A stretch of 35,835 bases of DNA from Methylorubrum zatmanii (GTDB lineage: Bacteria > Pseudomonadota > Alphaproteobacteria > Rhizobiales > Beijerinckiaceae), in NCBI RefSeq assembly GCF_014845115.1, contig NZ_NKUI01000022.1, forward strand, positions 1 to 35,835, in the 5' to 3' direction. The position numbers and the translations under genes were made by a program. Each line of letters starts with the position of its first letter. Within the stretch, counting starts at the first letter, position 1. This document shows positions 1 to 7,201 of the stretch, piece by piece. The notes below the pieces were generated by a model. That model ran no database searches. It was not told the origin of the DNA and worked only from the letters and a program-made list of their open reading frames with translations.

Positions 1-372
1 TGTAGGACGGGACCTCAGTGATATGCCGAGCGCGGGGAGGGTGCCGGCTGAGTTAGACCTCCCGCCTCGATACGCCGCCTTCAACACACCGTCGTCACCC
101 AATCTCCCGCATAGCTCGTCTTCGCATAGCCGGAGCTTACCGAGTTGGTGACGTGCGGTGTGCCGCCGAACTCCTCAGCAAGCTGCGACCGCGGCTGTTG
201 GCGATCATCGCTGCGACGTCCGAGCTGCCAAGGCGCATAGCGATGGCGTGCCGGAGACGGCCCACGTCGAGATGTCGATTGAGGCAGGTCGGATCTGGAG
301 ATCAACGATCATCGGAAGCCGAAGAGCGGCCAATGGAATTGCGTCCTGTCATGTACGACTGCACGATTTCGA
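1..372. other. Left edge with no supportable gene
   Basis: All six frames are open only in short pieces and none gives a convincing start plus a recognisable domain. A minus-strand reading at about 81-200 contains GTPHVTNSVSSGYAKT, which loosely resembles the C-terminal part of short-chain dehydrogenases (a GT..VNSVSPGY.KT pattern). It lacks the Tyr-x-x-x-Lys catalytic block and a Rossmann N terminus. It may be decayed coding sequence next to the LysR gene, but this is not strong enough to call. Confidence 0.4.
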
Positions 373-1281
373 TTACGATCTCGCGGCCTGCGCATCGTAT
401 GACCGCAGAAACCTGATGAAAGCCGTCAATTGCGGTGGAGGGCTGCGGCGGCCAGGATAATAGAGCATGTAGCCCTCTTCCTCGGCCGTCCATTCCGGGA
501 ACAAGTCGACGAGCTGGCCGGCGGCGAGTCGCGCCTCGACCATGTCTCTGAGGACATAGGCAATGCCGAGCCCGCCTAGCGCGGCTTCAACCATGAGAAC
601 CATCCGGTCGAGCGTGAGCTGCCCAGGCACATCAAATTCAAGCTGATCGTCGCCGCGCGAGAACTCCCACATGTACCGGCGTCCGTCGGGTATCCGGATG
701 CGGATGCAGCGGTGAGTCATGAGATCGGTCGGATGCTCGGGGCGGCCGCGTTGCTCGATGTAGGCGGGCGAGGCTACGGCGATCCAGCGGAGAGGCTTGC
801 CGAACCGCACGCCGATCATGTCGCCCGGGACGGTCTTGCTCAGCCGGATGCCGGCATCGCATCCCCGTGCGACGACATCGATGAGGCGTTCTTCATGATG
901 CAGCTCGAGCTCGACCAGCGGGTGACGCAGTTCGAACGCCGGGATGATCTCCGACAGTAGATAGAGCGCTGCTGATAAAGGCGCGTTGATTCGAAGGACT
1001 CCCCGAACGTGGTCGTCTCCGCGGATCGGTGCTGCAAGCGCCTCCCCCAGCCCGGAAACGAAAGGCTCGATCTTCGCCAGAAAGGCAGCACCTTCGGACG
1101 TTACGGCAACGCTTCTGGTCGTCCGATTGAAGAGGCGAAATCCAAGACCTTTCTCGAGCGACGTCATCGCGTGGCTGAGGGTCGAGGGTGCGAGATCGAG
1201 CCGTTTGGCCGCCTCGCGGAAGCTGCCGGTCTCGGCGATGCAGAGGGCGATGCGGAGATCTTTCAGGTCCGGTTCCGGCAT
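373..1281 (-). CDS. LysR-family transcriptional regulator
   Basis: A 302-residue protein of normal LysR length. Residues about 5-64 form the winged HTH (ETGSFREAAKRLDLAPSTLS, then the wing FRLFNRTTRSVAVTSEG). Residues about 90-295 form the periplasmic-binding-like effector domain, including the VRGVLRINAP entry and the CDAGIRL segment typical of the CrgA/AaeR-like subgroup. LysR proteins usually act as tetrameric regulators of a divergent neighbour. Here that is the SnoaL-like gene starting at 1399, leaving about 117 bp for a shared control region. The effector is unknown. The ATG at 1281 puts the HTH at the correct distance from the N terminus. Confidence 0.93.
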   Translation of the reverse strand: MPEPDLKDLRIALCIAETGSFREAAKRLDLAPSTLSHAMTSLEKGLGFRLFNRTTRSVAVTSEGAAFLAKIEPFVSGLGEALAAPIRGDDHVRGVLRINAPLSAALYLLSEIIPAFELRHPLVELELHHEERLIDVVARGCDAGIRLSKTVPGDMIGVRFGKPLRWIAVASPAYIEQRGRPEHPTDLMTHRCIRIRIPDGRRYMWEFSRGDDQLEFDVPGQLTLDRMVLMVEAALGGLGIAYVLRDMVEARLAAGQLVDLFPEWTAEEEGYMLYYPGRRSPPPQLTAFIRFLRSYDAQAARS

Positions 1282-1398
1282 AGGTGCTCTTCTTCGAACA
1301 GGCTGTGCGAGATTGTTGGTATTTTTCTTTCAATGCGACAAGTCCATGTTTGCGTGGCGGACCGATCGCGGGAGCCCGTCACTCAGAAGGAGCAGATC

Positions 1399-2037
1399 AT
1401 GTCAGTCCGCAACGAGCCCAATCTAAGAGCAGATGATCCCACCCTGTCGCAGCGTGCGCGCGAGCTTATTCGGATCGGCGAGATCGGTATCGCCCGCGAG
1501 AATGCGGCCGAGATGAGCAAATTCTTCCACCCCGATTTCCGCTTCTACGGTCCCGACGGCGTCGCGTTGACGCGCGAAGAGCTTTGGGACTTCTTCGCGG
1601 CGTGCCGGGCGGCATTCGATGATTTTGCAGTCACACGGCAGCAGATCTTCGAAGATGGGCAATATCTCGGCGCTCGCACGACCTTTTCAGGCGTCTTCGT
1701 CAGGCCGTTCACGGCTTCGCCCATTGGAACGATCCAGCCCAGCGGCAAGCCGATGTTCTTCAACATCAACAACGTCTTCGGCTACGCACCCGACGGGGCT
1801 CTGATCGAGGAATGGGCGCAATACGACAGCCGCCTGTTTCTGGAGCGGCTCGGCGTCCGGCTTATTCCGGCCGGCGTAACCCTGTCCGGAGGCCTTTCCG
1901 AAGATGCAACGCGGCGGCCATCACCTCGAGCCGGCGAGCAATCTGCCGGCTTGAGCGAATGGTTAGGACGCGATGACGAGATCCGTGCTTCGCGGATGAG
2001 AACAGCGATGTCGCCGGGAGGTTCTTCTGAAGACTGA
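1399..2037 (+). CDS. SnoaL-like / nuclear transport factor 2-fold protein
   Basis: A 212-residue protein. The open frame extends upstream to 1009 through the LysR gene, but the ATG at 1399 has a good ribosome binding site (AAGGAG, about 1387-1392) and is chosen. Residues about 25-150 fit the SnoaL-like ester cyclase fold: FFHPDFRFYGPDG near the start, a helix with TREELWDFF, and strands ending in GALIEEWAQYD. The family includes polyketide cyclases and many uncharacterised small-molecule enzymes, so no reaction can be assigned. The last 50 or so residues are polar and look disordered. It is divergent from the LysR gene and probably controlled by it (inference). Confidence 0.8.
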   Translation: MSVRNEPNLRADDPTLSQRARELIRIGEIGIARENAAEMSKFFHPDFRFYGPDGVALTREELWDFFAACRAAFDDFAVTRQQIFEDGQYLGARTTFSGVFVRPFTASPIGTIQPSGKPMFFNINNVFGYAPDGALIEEWAQYDSRLFLERLGVRLIPAGVTLSGGLSEDATRRPSPRAGEQSAGLSEWLGRDDEIRASRMRTAMSPGGSSED

Positions 2038-2043
2038 TGCCCT

Positions 2044-2655
2044 TCACGTCCCCACAACCGGCTCCTTCTGAGCGACTGTTGAGAGTGCCAGTTCGACGAT
2101 GGGGCGCAGTTCCTCCATCGTCGCTCCGTCCCTCGCCTGCATCGAAAGGCCTTGGAGGATCGTGACTAGGTAGCGCGCAAGCTCTTGGGCGTCCGCTGGC
2201 GACAACCAACGGAGAAGACTCGTCTCGATCGCCCGCCGGAAAGCCGCTCGGCGATCGGCAAGCGCTTGGGCCACCTCTCGATTGTCAGGATGGGACACGA
2301 TCATCCCGTTCGAGATCAGACATGCCCTACCGTGCTTGGTGACGTTCTCCGCGGCCGTTTCCAACAAGCCGCGAGCCCACTCCCCCGGCGTCGCCGCGCT
2401 GGCCAGCCTCTCCAGATCGAGGCCTGCTTCACTGCGTTGATAGAGCGCCACCGCCTCCGCGAACAGGCCGGCCTTACTACCGAACGCATGATAGAGGCTC
2501 GGCGGCGCCACCCCGATCGCGGCCGTAAGGTCGGCGATCGAGACGCCCTCGTAGCCGCGAGCCCAGAACAGGTCCAACGCGGTCCGCACCGCAGCTTCAC
2601 GTTCGAAGCTGGCCGGTCGACCGCCAGAGCTGCGCCTATCTTTTTTACTGGTCAC
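2044..2655 (-). CDS. TetR/AcrR-family repressor
   Basis: The open frame reaches 2880, but that would overlap the divergent hydrolase promoter and gene. The likely start is the GTG at 2655, giving 203 residues. Residues about 10-60 hold the TetR HTH: REAAVRTALDLFWARGYEGV, then SIADLTAAIGVAPPSLYHAFGSK in essence, the hallmark recognition helix. The C-terminal part is the variable ligand and dimerisation domain. It is divergent from the alpha/beta hydrolase operon at 2726, and two related 14-bp boxes lie in the gap. It is probably an autoregulated repressor of the detoxification-type operon (inference). Start confidence is moderate because its ribosome binding site is weak. Confidence 0.9.
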   Translation of the reverse strand: MTSKKDRRSSGGRPASFEREAAVRTALDLFWARGYEGVSIADLTAAIGVAPPSLYHAFGSKAGLFAEAVALYQRSEAGLDLERLASAATPGEWARGLLETAAENVTKHGRACLISNGMIVSHPDNREVAQALADRRAAFRRAIETSLLRWLSPADAQELARYLVTILQGLSMQARDGATMEELRPIVELALSTVAQKEPVVGT

Positions 2656-2658
2656 TAA
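2645..2658 (+). promoter_or_regulatory. Putative TetR operator, box A
   Basis: TTACTGGTCACTAA is an imperfect palindrome (TTA.TG..CA.TAA, 10 of 14 positions symmetric). It overlaps the GTG start of the TetR gene. Read on the other strand, box B at 2693-2706 (TTAGTGGTCGCTAT) matches it at 11 of 14 positions. Two similar boxes between a TetR gene and its divergent target suggest operators. This is inference from sequence only. Confidence 0.4.
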
Positions 2659-2667
2659 AAAATAGCC

Positions 2668-2695
2668 TTGCTGAATTCCTAGCCTAGCATATATA
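2668..2695 (+). promoter_or_regulatory. Candidate sigma70-type promoter for the hydrolase operon
   Basis: TTGCTG at 2668-2673 is followed after 16 bases by TATATA at 2690-2695, in an AT-rich island that stands out locally. It points at the hydrolase start at 2726. Confidence 0.45.
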
Positions 2696-2706
2696 GCGAC
2701 CACTAA
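2693..2706 (-). promoter_or_regulatory. Putative TetR operator, box B
   Basis: The minus-strand sequence TTAGTGGTCGCTAT resembles box A at 2645-2658. It overlaps the -10 of the candidate hydrolase promoter, about 20 bases before the hydrolase start, so a bound repressor would block transcription initiation. Confidence 0.4.
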
Positions 2707-2725
2707 ACAACGCAAGGGCGTGGAC

Positions 2726-3661
2726 ATGCTTTCGAGACGAGAACTCCTGGCAGGCTCTCTGTCGGTTGCGGCGGCGATCGGCACGCTGATCCCGGGTAAT
2801 GGCATCGCCGCTGGCACGGCGCAGCCGGTCGGCAAGCCAATCGCTGTCCGGACCAAGGATAACCTGACCCTGTCCGCCATGAGCTACGGTGCGGCGTCGG
2901 CTCTCCCCATCATCTTTGTCCACGGTCTCAGCCAGAGCCGACTCTCATGGGACCGGCAGATCGACGTAGATCTCGCACAATACCGCCTGATCACCTTCGA
3001 TCTGCGGGGGCATGGCGATTCCGACAAGCCGACCGAGCCCGAAGCCTATGCCGATGGCGCTCGCTGGGCCGACGACCTCGCAGCCGTCATCGAGCAAACC
3101 GGTTCGCAACGTGTCGTGCTCGTCGGCTGGTCGTTCGGCGGCCTGGTGATCGGGCATTATTTACGGCGCTATGGCGCCGGCGCCGTCGCGGGCATCAACT
3201 TGGTCGACGCGGTGACCTCGTTCGATCCGCAGTTCCGGACCGAGGAGTCCGCCTATTGGGGGGTGCGACTTGCCTCGCCGGACCTCGAAGTACGCTCCGA
3301 AGCAATCGCACACTTTCTCTCACTGTGCTTCTCCACCTCCCCCTCCAAGTCCGAATTCGATCGCATGCTCGCCTACAACGGGATGGTTCCACGGGCCGTC
3401 CACCTAGGCTTGGGGAAAATCGAGGTGAACGGCCTAGACGAGGGCTACGCGCGCGTTCCCCGCATCCTGCTGACGCACGGTGCGCGCGACGCGCTCGTGC
3501 TGCCGGGCATGTCGCATCGCATGCTCGCCGTGAACCCTAGGTCGAACCTGTCGATCTACCCAGAGGCTGGACACTCACCCTTCTACGAGGACGCCGCGCG
3601 CTTCAACCGCGAACTGGCGGCCTTCTCGACTATCACCGCCAGCAGAAAGGCAACACCATGA
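2726..3661 (+). CDS. Alpha/beta hydrolase with Tat-type signal peptide
   Basis: A 311-residue protein starting at the ATG at 2726; a GTG lies two codons upstream. The N terminus reads MLSRRELLAGSLSVAAA, a twin-arginine motif followed by a hydrophobic stretch, so export of a folded enzyme is predicted. The mature part is an alpha/beta-hydrolase fold: oxyanion region FVHGLSQSRLSW, nucleophile elbow GWSFGG (Ser), acid in THGARDALV, and catalytic His in EAGHSPF. It is close to the haloperoxidase/esterase-like group, with unknown substrate. The stop overlaps the next start (ATGA at 3658-3661), so it is translationally coupled to the VOC gene. It is the first gene of a four-gene operon facing TetR. 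Confidence 0.88.
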   Translation: MLSRRELLAGSLSVAAAIGTLIPGNGIAAGTAQPVGKPIAVRTKDNLTLSAMSYGAASALPIIFVHGLSQSRLSWDRQIDVDLAQYRLITFDLRGHGDSDKPTEPEAYADGARWADDLAAVIEQTGSQRVVLVGWSFGGLVIGHYLRRYGAGAVAGINLVDAVTSFDPQFRTEESAYWGVRLASPDLEVRSEAIAHFLSLCFSTSPSKSEFDRMLAYNGMVPRAVHLGLGKIEVNGLDEGYARVPRILLTHGARDALVLPGMSHRMLAVNPRSNLSIYPEAGHSPFYEDAARFNRELAAFSTITASRKATP

Positions 3662-4065
3662 TCCTGAAAACCTACACTCGCATCTTCACGACAGACCTCG
3701 AAGGCACCGTGGCAACACTCAAGGCAGTGCACGGCACCGAGCCGCATTTCAGGCTCGACTTCGCCCCTTGGACGCTCGTCGGCATTGGCGACGTACTCGC
3801 GGTCGGCGGAACCGACGAGGAGTTGGAGCCGATCCGCGGCAGTCTCGGTCCCTGGATCGTGGAGGACATCGACGACGCGAAGAGAAAGCTCCTGGCGAAC
3901 GGCGCATCCGTTGTGCGCGACATCGAGGACGTTCCGACCGGACGCATGATGTACATGAAGCACGCCGACGGCAGCGTGGTCGAATACGTCCAGTGGACGC
4001 CCGAACTCGCCGAAAAACACATCTTCGCACCGCTGCGGGCCGGTACGCCTGCGTCCCAGATCTGA
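3658..4065 (+). CDS. VOC (glyoxalase-fold) family protein
   Basis: A 135-residue protein that fits the small vicinal oxygen chelate family. It starts with a strand around YTRIFTTDLEGTVATLKAV, has a central ALAVGGTDEELEP-like region, and ends with the second beta-alpha-beta-beta module (DIDDAKRKLLANGASVVRD, then YMKHADGSVVEYVQW). The terminal VVEYVQW with a Glu corresponds to the metal-ligand position of many VOC enzymes. Members include glyoxalases, dioxygenases and antibiotic-binding proteins, and the substrate cannot be named. It overlaps the upstream hydrolase by ATGA and lies 17 bases before the glutathione transferase gene. Confidence 0.82.
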   Translation: MILKTYTRIFTTDLEGTVATLKAVHGTEPHFRLDFAPWTLVGIGDVLAVGGTDEELEPIRGSLGPWIVEDIDDAKRKLLANGASVVRDIEDVPTGRMMYMKHADGSVVEYVQWTPELAEKHIFAPLRAGTPASQI

Positions 4066-4082
4066 ACGGCCGGAGAGACGTC

Positions 4083-4694
4083 ATGCTGCTGTACCAGTTC
4101 CGCAAGGGCACCAACCCGCGCCGCGTTATCATCTATTTGTCCGAGAAGGGCATCGACGTTCCGCGCTACGAACTCGACTATGAAAACAAGGAGCACCGCT
4201 CGGCCGAGTACCTTGCCCTGAATCCTGCCGGCAGGGCGCCTACGCTCGTCACAGACGACGGGCTGGCGATCACCGACTCGGCCGCCATTGTCGAATATCT
4301 CGAAGAGCTGCATCCCGATCATCCGATGATCGGCACCGATGCACGCTCGCGTGCCCGCGTCCGCTCACTCGAACGTCTAGCGGCCGATCTCGTTGGGCGT
4401 GGCCAGCTTTGGCTTTGGAACCGGACCAATGCCTTTCCTGGCAAGGAGCCGGCACCGTCACCTGAGGCTGCGGATCGGATATTCCGCTACGTCGCAGAGA
4501 TACTGGGAGTGCTGGATAAGGAGATCGGCGAAAACCCGTTCCTCGCCGGCGCCACGCCCACCATCGCAGACTTTACCGCCTTCCCGATCTTCCAGACGGC
4601 GCGCGAGCGGTTCGACCTACCCTTCGGCGATGACCATCCGCGGCTGGAGAGCTGGTACCGGCGGTTTCGCTCTCGGCCGAGCGCGGACTACTGA
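4083..4694 (+). CDS. Glutathione S-transferase family protein
   Basis: A 203-residue protein. The N-terminal thioredoxin-like domain (about 1-75) includes LNPAGRAPTLVTDDGLAITD with the cis-Pro loop and ITDSAAIVEYLEE, the glutathione gamma-glutamyl binding Asp/Glu-Ser-x-x-I signature. The C-terminal helical domain (about 85-200) contains FLAGATPTIADFTAFP, the conserved N-capping box with Asp. The expected role is glutathione conjugation or reduction of an electrophile in the cytoplasm. The open frame runs upstream to 3768, but the ATG at 4083, preceded by GGAGAG, gives the canonical GST N terminus. Its place beside VOC and hydrolase genes under a TetR repressor suggests a detoxification or degradation operon. 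Confidence 0.9.
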   Translation: MLLYQFRKGTNPRRVIIYLSEKGIDVPRYELDYENKEHRSAEYLALNPAGRAPTLVTDDGLAITDSAAIVEYLEELHPDHPMIGTDARSRARVRSLERLAADLVGRGQLWLWNRTNAFPGKEPAPSPEAADRIFRYVAEILGVLDKEIGENPFLAGATPTIADFTAFPIFQTARERFDLPFGDDHPRLESWYRRFRSRPSADY

Positions 4695-4705
4695 GAGGGC
4701 ACCTT

Positions 4706-4912
4706 ATGCAACGCCGAAGTTCCGTAGACCGCGTGATTGTCTTCATCCTGGTGTTCGCCGCAGTCTACCCATTGGTCACCGTGCTGTCGTATCTGATGCA
4801 GGCTGTCACCCCGGCCTGGGGCCTGTGGCAACGCAATCTGGTCATCGTTCCAATGATCGTCACAGCGATGATGTTCGTCATCATCCCAGCCATTAATCGG
4901 CTTCGCCGCTAA
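4706..4912 (+). CDS. Small two-helix membrane protein (DUF2798-like)
   Basis: A 68-residue protein with two predicted transmembrane helices (about 10-33 and 43-63) separated by a short loop, and a basic C terminus (NRLRR). The pattern VDRVIVFILVF...P.W..NL..VPMIVTAMMFVIIP resembles DUF2798-type proteins, which have no known function. Twelve bases separate it from the GST gene, with GAGAGG as ribosome binding site. It is the last gene of the TetR-controlled operon. Confidence 0.72.
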   Translation: MQRRSSVDRVIVFILVFAAVYPLVTVLSYLMQAVTPAWGLWQRNLVIVPMIVTAMMFVIIPAINRLRR

Positions 4913-5143
4913 AGCGGCTTGCCCGATAGGTGACCCGTCCAGGACCAAGGGGATGGCCCGTCCCATCAACAGCGCCGTCAATCGACCGGGACGCCAAGCC
5001 TGCCGCGATCGGGCTGGGTTTTAGACGGAATGGCGTACCCAGTTTCGGTTCGCCAAGGCGGGATCGCCGAGACCGGGAGGTGATCTTAGTGACCATCCCC
5101 AGTCCTCTATAGGCAAAAGGCCGTGCCAGTGCGACAGCGACCT
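4913..5143. other. Gene-free gap before the stress locus
   Basis: No convincing ORF on either strand. A short hairpin (GCCGC TAAA GCGGC, about 4906-4919) overlaps the stop of the small membrane protein and could contribute to termination, but it has no U tract. The right end runs into the candidate heat-shock promoter and the thermometer of the first hsp20 gene. Confidence 0.5.
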
Positions 5144-5171
5144 CTTGAACAGCCAATCCACTAAACTAAAT
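5144..5171 (+). promoter_or_regulatory. Candidate RpoH (sigma32-type) heat-shock promoter
   Basis: CTTGAA at 5144-5149 matches the -35 core of alphaproteobacterial RpoH promoters. CTAAAT at 5166-5171, 16 bases later, is a plausible -10. It lies directly upstream of the thermometer and hsp20. This is inference from motif and position. Confidence 0.4.
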
Positions 5172-5179
5172 CATGAATT

Positions 5180-5275
5180 GCCGGCCGCCCATTTGGGGGC
5201 GGCATGTCGAGCGGATGCAATAGTATCCGGCGGCAGAACAACTTGTACCCATGTTGCTCAATGGAGGATGTGGCT
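5180..5275 (+). ncRNA. ROSE-like RNA thermometer in the hsp20 5' leader
   Basis: Three stacked elements precede the hsp20 start. A stem pairs GCCGCCC at 5184-5190 with GGGCGGC at 5197-5203. A second has a 7-bp stem, 5212-5218 with 5223-5229, and an AATA loop. The last is TTGCTCAATGGAGGAT at 5254-5269. This final segment is the ROSE hallmark: a UUGCU stretch imperfectly paired with the GGAGG Shine-Dalgarno (5263-5267) just before the ATG at 5276. ROSE elements of rhizobial hsp genes melt on heating and free the ribosome site. Assignment rests on motif match and position, not on computed folding. Confidence 0.78.
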
Positions 5276-5752
5276 ATGAGAACCACTTTCGACTTTACTC
5301 CCCTGTTCCGGTCGAGCATCGGATTCGACCGAATGCTGAACGCGCTCGAAGCTGCGAGCCGCGTCGAGAGCATCGACAACTGGCCTCCTTATGACATCGC
5401 CAAGCTTGGCGAGGACGACTACCGCATCACCATGGCGGTGGCCGGCTTCTCTCAGGACGAGCTGACCATCACCCAGGAGCAGAACATGCTCATGGTGTCG
5501 GGTCAGAAGCCGGGCGAGGATAACAGCCAGTATCTGCATCGCGGCATTGCCTGGCGCGCTTTCCAGCGCCGCTTCGAACTGGCCGACCATGTCAAGGTCG
5601 CAGGCGCCAGCCTCGTCAATGGTCTGCTGACGATCGATCTCAAGCGCGAGATTCCCGAAGAGATGAAGCCGCGCCGGATCGAGATCACAGCCGGCAAGGC
5701 GCTGCCCAAGGTCGAGACAAGGCAGATCGAGGCCGAGAAGCTGGCGGCCTGA
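5276..5752 (+). CDS. hsp20: Small heat-shock protein Hsp20 (IbpA-like, class A)
   Basis: A 158-residue chaperone of the alpha-crystallin family, starting MRTTFDFTPLFRSSIGFDRM, the class A (IbpA/HspA) N terminus of alphaproteobacteria. An upstream ATG at 5204 is open but would run through the thermometer, so 5276 is chosen. The alpha-crystallin domain spans about 38-130, beginning PPYDIAKLGEDDYRITMAVAGF and ending with the conserved A.LVNGLLTIDL. The C-terminal extension carries RRIEI, the I-x-I-type anchor. The family binds unfolding proteins without ATP and hands them to DnaK/ClpB. It is the first gene of the stress operon, with predicted control by a ROSE-type leader. Confidence 0.95.
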   Translation: MRTTFDFTPLFRSSIGFDRMLNALEAASRVESIDNWPPYDIAKLGEDDYRITMAVAGFSQDELTITQEQNMLMVSGQKPGEDNSQYLHRGIAWRAFQRRFELADHVKVAGASLVNGLLTIDLKREIPEEMKPRRIEITAGKALPKVETRQIEAEKLAA

Positions 5753-5779
5753 CGCCGCTCCCTCAGCGCGATTCGCGCA

Positions 5780-5804
5780 CGGCGCCGGGCACTCCCCGGC
5801 GCCG
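5780..5804 (+). repeat. Strong hairpin between the two hsp20 genes
   Basis: CGGCGCCGGG (5780-5789) pairs perfectly with CCCGGCGCCG (5795-5804) around a 5-base loop. No U tract follows, so it looks more like an mRNA-stability or processing element than a complete intrinsic terminator. Confidence 0.5.
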
Positions 5805-5848
5805 ACGGGAAAGCATTGTCAATCGAACGAACAGAAAGGAGAAGAACA

Positions 5849-6358
5849 ATGAGTGTCCGTGATTTGATCCCCTGGGGCCGCAGCAACGGCAATCAGGTTC
5901 CCAGTGTCTTGCGCGATGGCGATCGTGATCCGTTCCTCTCACTGCATCGCGAGGTGAATAGGCTGTTCGACGACGTCTTCCGCGGCTTCGGTTCGAACCT
6001 GCCTTCTCTCGTGGGAGCTTCCGCCTTCAGCGGCGGTTGGCCGAACGTGGAGATCTCCGACGGCGAGAAAGAAATCAAGGTGACCGCCGAAGTGCCCGGC
6101 CTGGAGGAGAAGGACATTGAAGTCCTGCTCGACGATGGGGTGCTGACGTTGAAGGGCGAGAAGCGCTCCGAAACGGAGGACAAGGACCGTCAATTCTCCG
6201 AGCGCTTCTATGGCCGCTTCGAGCGCCGCATCCCGCTCGGCTACGAGGTCAAGGACGACAAGGTCGACGCGCGGTTTAGGAACGGCGTGCTGACCGTGAC
6301 CTTGCCCAAGAGCGAGAAGGCGCAGTCGCAGGTCAAGCGTATCGCCATCAAGAGCTGA
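5849..6358 (+). CDS. hsp20: Small heat-shock protein Hsp20 (second, class C/Hsp18-like)
   Basis: A 169-residue alpha-crystallin protein. The open frame extends to 5816, but the ATG at 5849 has a strong AAGGAG (5836-5841) and gives the typical start MSVRDLIPWGRSNG. The N-terminal arm contains LHREVNRLFDDVFRGF, characteristic of the Hsp20 type found in transmissible stress islands. The crystallin domain runs about 60-155 with PNVEISDGEKEIKVTAEVPG, then RRIPLGYEV and FRNGVLTVTLPKSE. The C terminus ends RIAIKS (I-x-I anchor). It differs clearly from the first Hsp20, so the pair is probably two distinct functional classes rather than a recent duplication. It is co-transcribed with its neighbours. 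Confidence 0.95.
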   Translation: MSVRDLIPWGRSNGNQVPSVLRDGDRDPFLSLHREVNRLFDDVFRGFGSNLPSLVGASAFSGGWPNVEISDGEKEIKVTAEVPGLEEKDIEVLLDDGVLTLKGEKRSETEDKDRQFSERFYGRFERRIPLGYEVKDDKVDARFRNGVLTVTLPKSEKAQSQVKRIAIKS

Positions 6359-6433
6359 CGCATGGCAGGGGCCGGCGGCGGGCCATCTGGCCGCCGTCGG
6401 CCGCATCCTTCGCCAGAGAGGGAGGGATGAACG

Positions 6434-7192
6434 ATGGAGACGACGAGAAAGATCAACGAGTCAACCAGAACACCAATTCCGCAGGGGTGGCCGTCGAACG
6501 ATAACCGGCACAAGCCCCTTTCGATGGGGCGCTCGGTCTTCCCGGACGACGCGGTTGCGCGCATCTACAAGCCGTCCCGCGCGGTGACGACCTCCAGTAT
6601 GGCCCGCACGAAGGGCTGGCGACTTGTGTTCGAACGGCGCACCGCGCCCTTCATCGAACCGCTTATGGGCTACATCGGCGGCGACGATACGCTGACCCAA
6701 ATCGAGCTCAACTTCCCGACACTGCGGTCGGCCATCCGCTACGCCGAACGGCAGGGCCTCCCTTATGTCGTCCGGCAGCCGAGCAGGCAGAGCAGAAGCA
6801 GCCCCCGCGGGCGCGTCAGCGAGACGCCTGCGCGGAGCGGCGGCTCAACGCAGGCCTTCTCCGACGCCACGCTCGATCGGCTCGGGCTTTCAGACCTTCA
6901 GGACAGCTATGGATACGCCCTCGATGGCGCGGTGAACCGCAACGACCCGTCCGGCCCGGAAAACTGGTCAACCCCTATGGCCGTGGTGGGCGATCCGACG
7001 CTGACGCTGGATGCCAAGCGGTCGATCCTGATGAACTGGGCTTGGACCGAATACCTGATCGACCAAGCGACCAACGAAGGCATGCCTGAAAACAGCCGGC
7101 CATCGCGCCTCGACGAGGTCGAGCAGGCGCTGCTCGCGCTCGAAAGCGTGGCTGCCGACCGGGATGATTCAGGCGCACGCAGGGCGGCGTGA
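6434..7192 (+). CDS. NDUFS4-domain (complex I accessory subunit-like) stress-locus protein
   Basis: A 252-residue protein. Residues about 40-112 (ARIYKPSRAVTTSS, then KGWRLVFERR, then FPTLRSAIRYAERQGLPYVV) match the NDUFS4 / ETC complex I subunit domain, including the A.IY.P....S pattern and the closing A..YA...G..Y.V. A basic Ser/Arg-rich linker (about 113-140) leads to a C-terminal helical region with LTLDAKRSILMNWAWTEYLI, then SRLDEVEQALLALE, seen in small uncharacterised proteins. Normal alphaproteobacterial NDUFS4 homologues are only about 100 residues, so this is an extended form. Similar genes occur beside Hsp20 and FtsH in stress islands. Its role is unknown; association with respiratory complex I under stress is inference. 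Confidence 0.72.
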   Translation: METTRKINESTRTPIPQGWPSNDNRHKPLSMGRSVFPDDAVARIYKPSRAVTTSSMARTKGWRLVFERRTAPFIEPLMGYIGGDDTLTQIELNFPTLRSAIRYAERQGLPYVVRQPSRQSRSSPRGRVSETPARSGGSTQAFSDATLDRLGLSDLQDSYGYALDGAVNRNDPSGPENWSTPMAVVGDPTLTLDAKRSILMNWAWTEYLIDQATNEGMPENSRPSRLDEVEQALLALESVAADRDDSGARRAA

Positions 7193-7201
7193 GGTGCAGC
7201 G

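Noticed and set aside
81..305. Minus-strand ORF of 74 residues with a short-chain-dehydrogenase-like patch
   Set aside because: Only about 20 residues resemble the family, the catalytic Tyr-x-x-x-Lys is absent and there is no upstream domain; at best a decayed fragment.
5816..5848. Longer N terminus for the second Hsp20
   Set aside because: The downstream ATG at 5849 has a much better ribosome site and the family-typical start.
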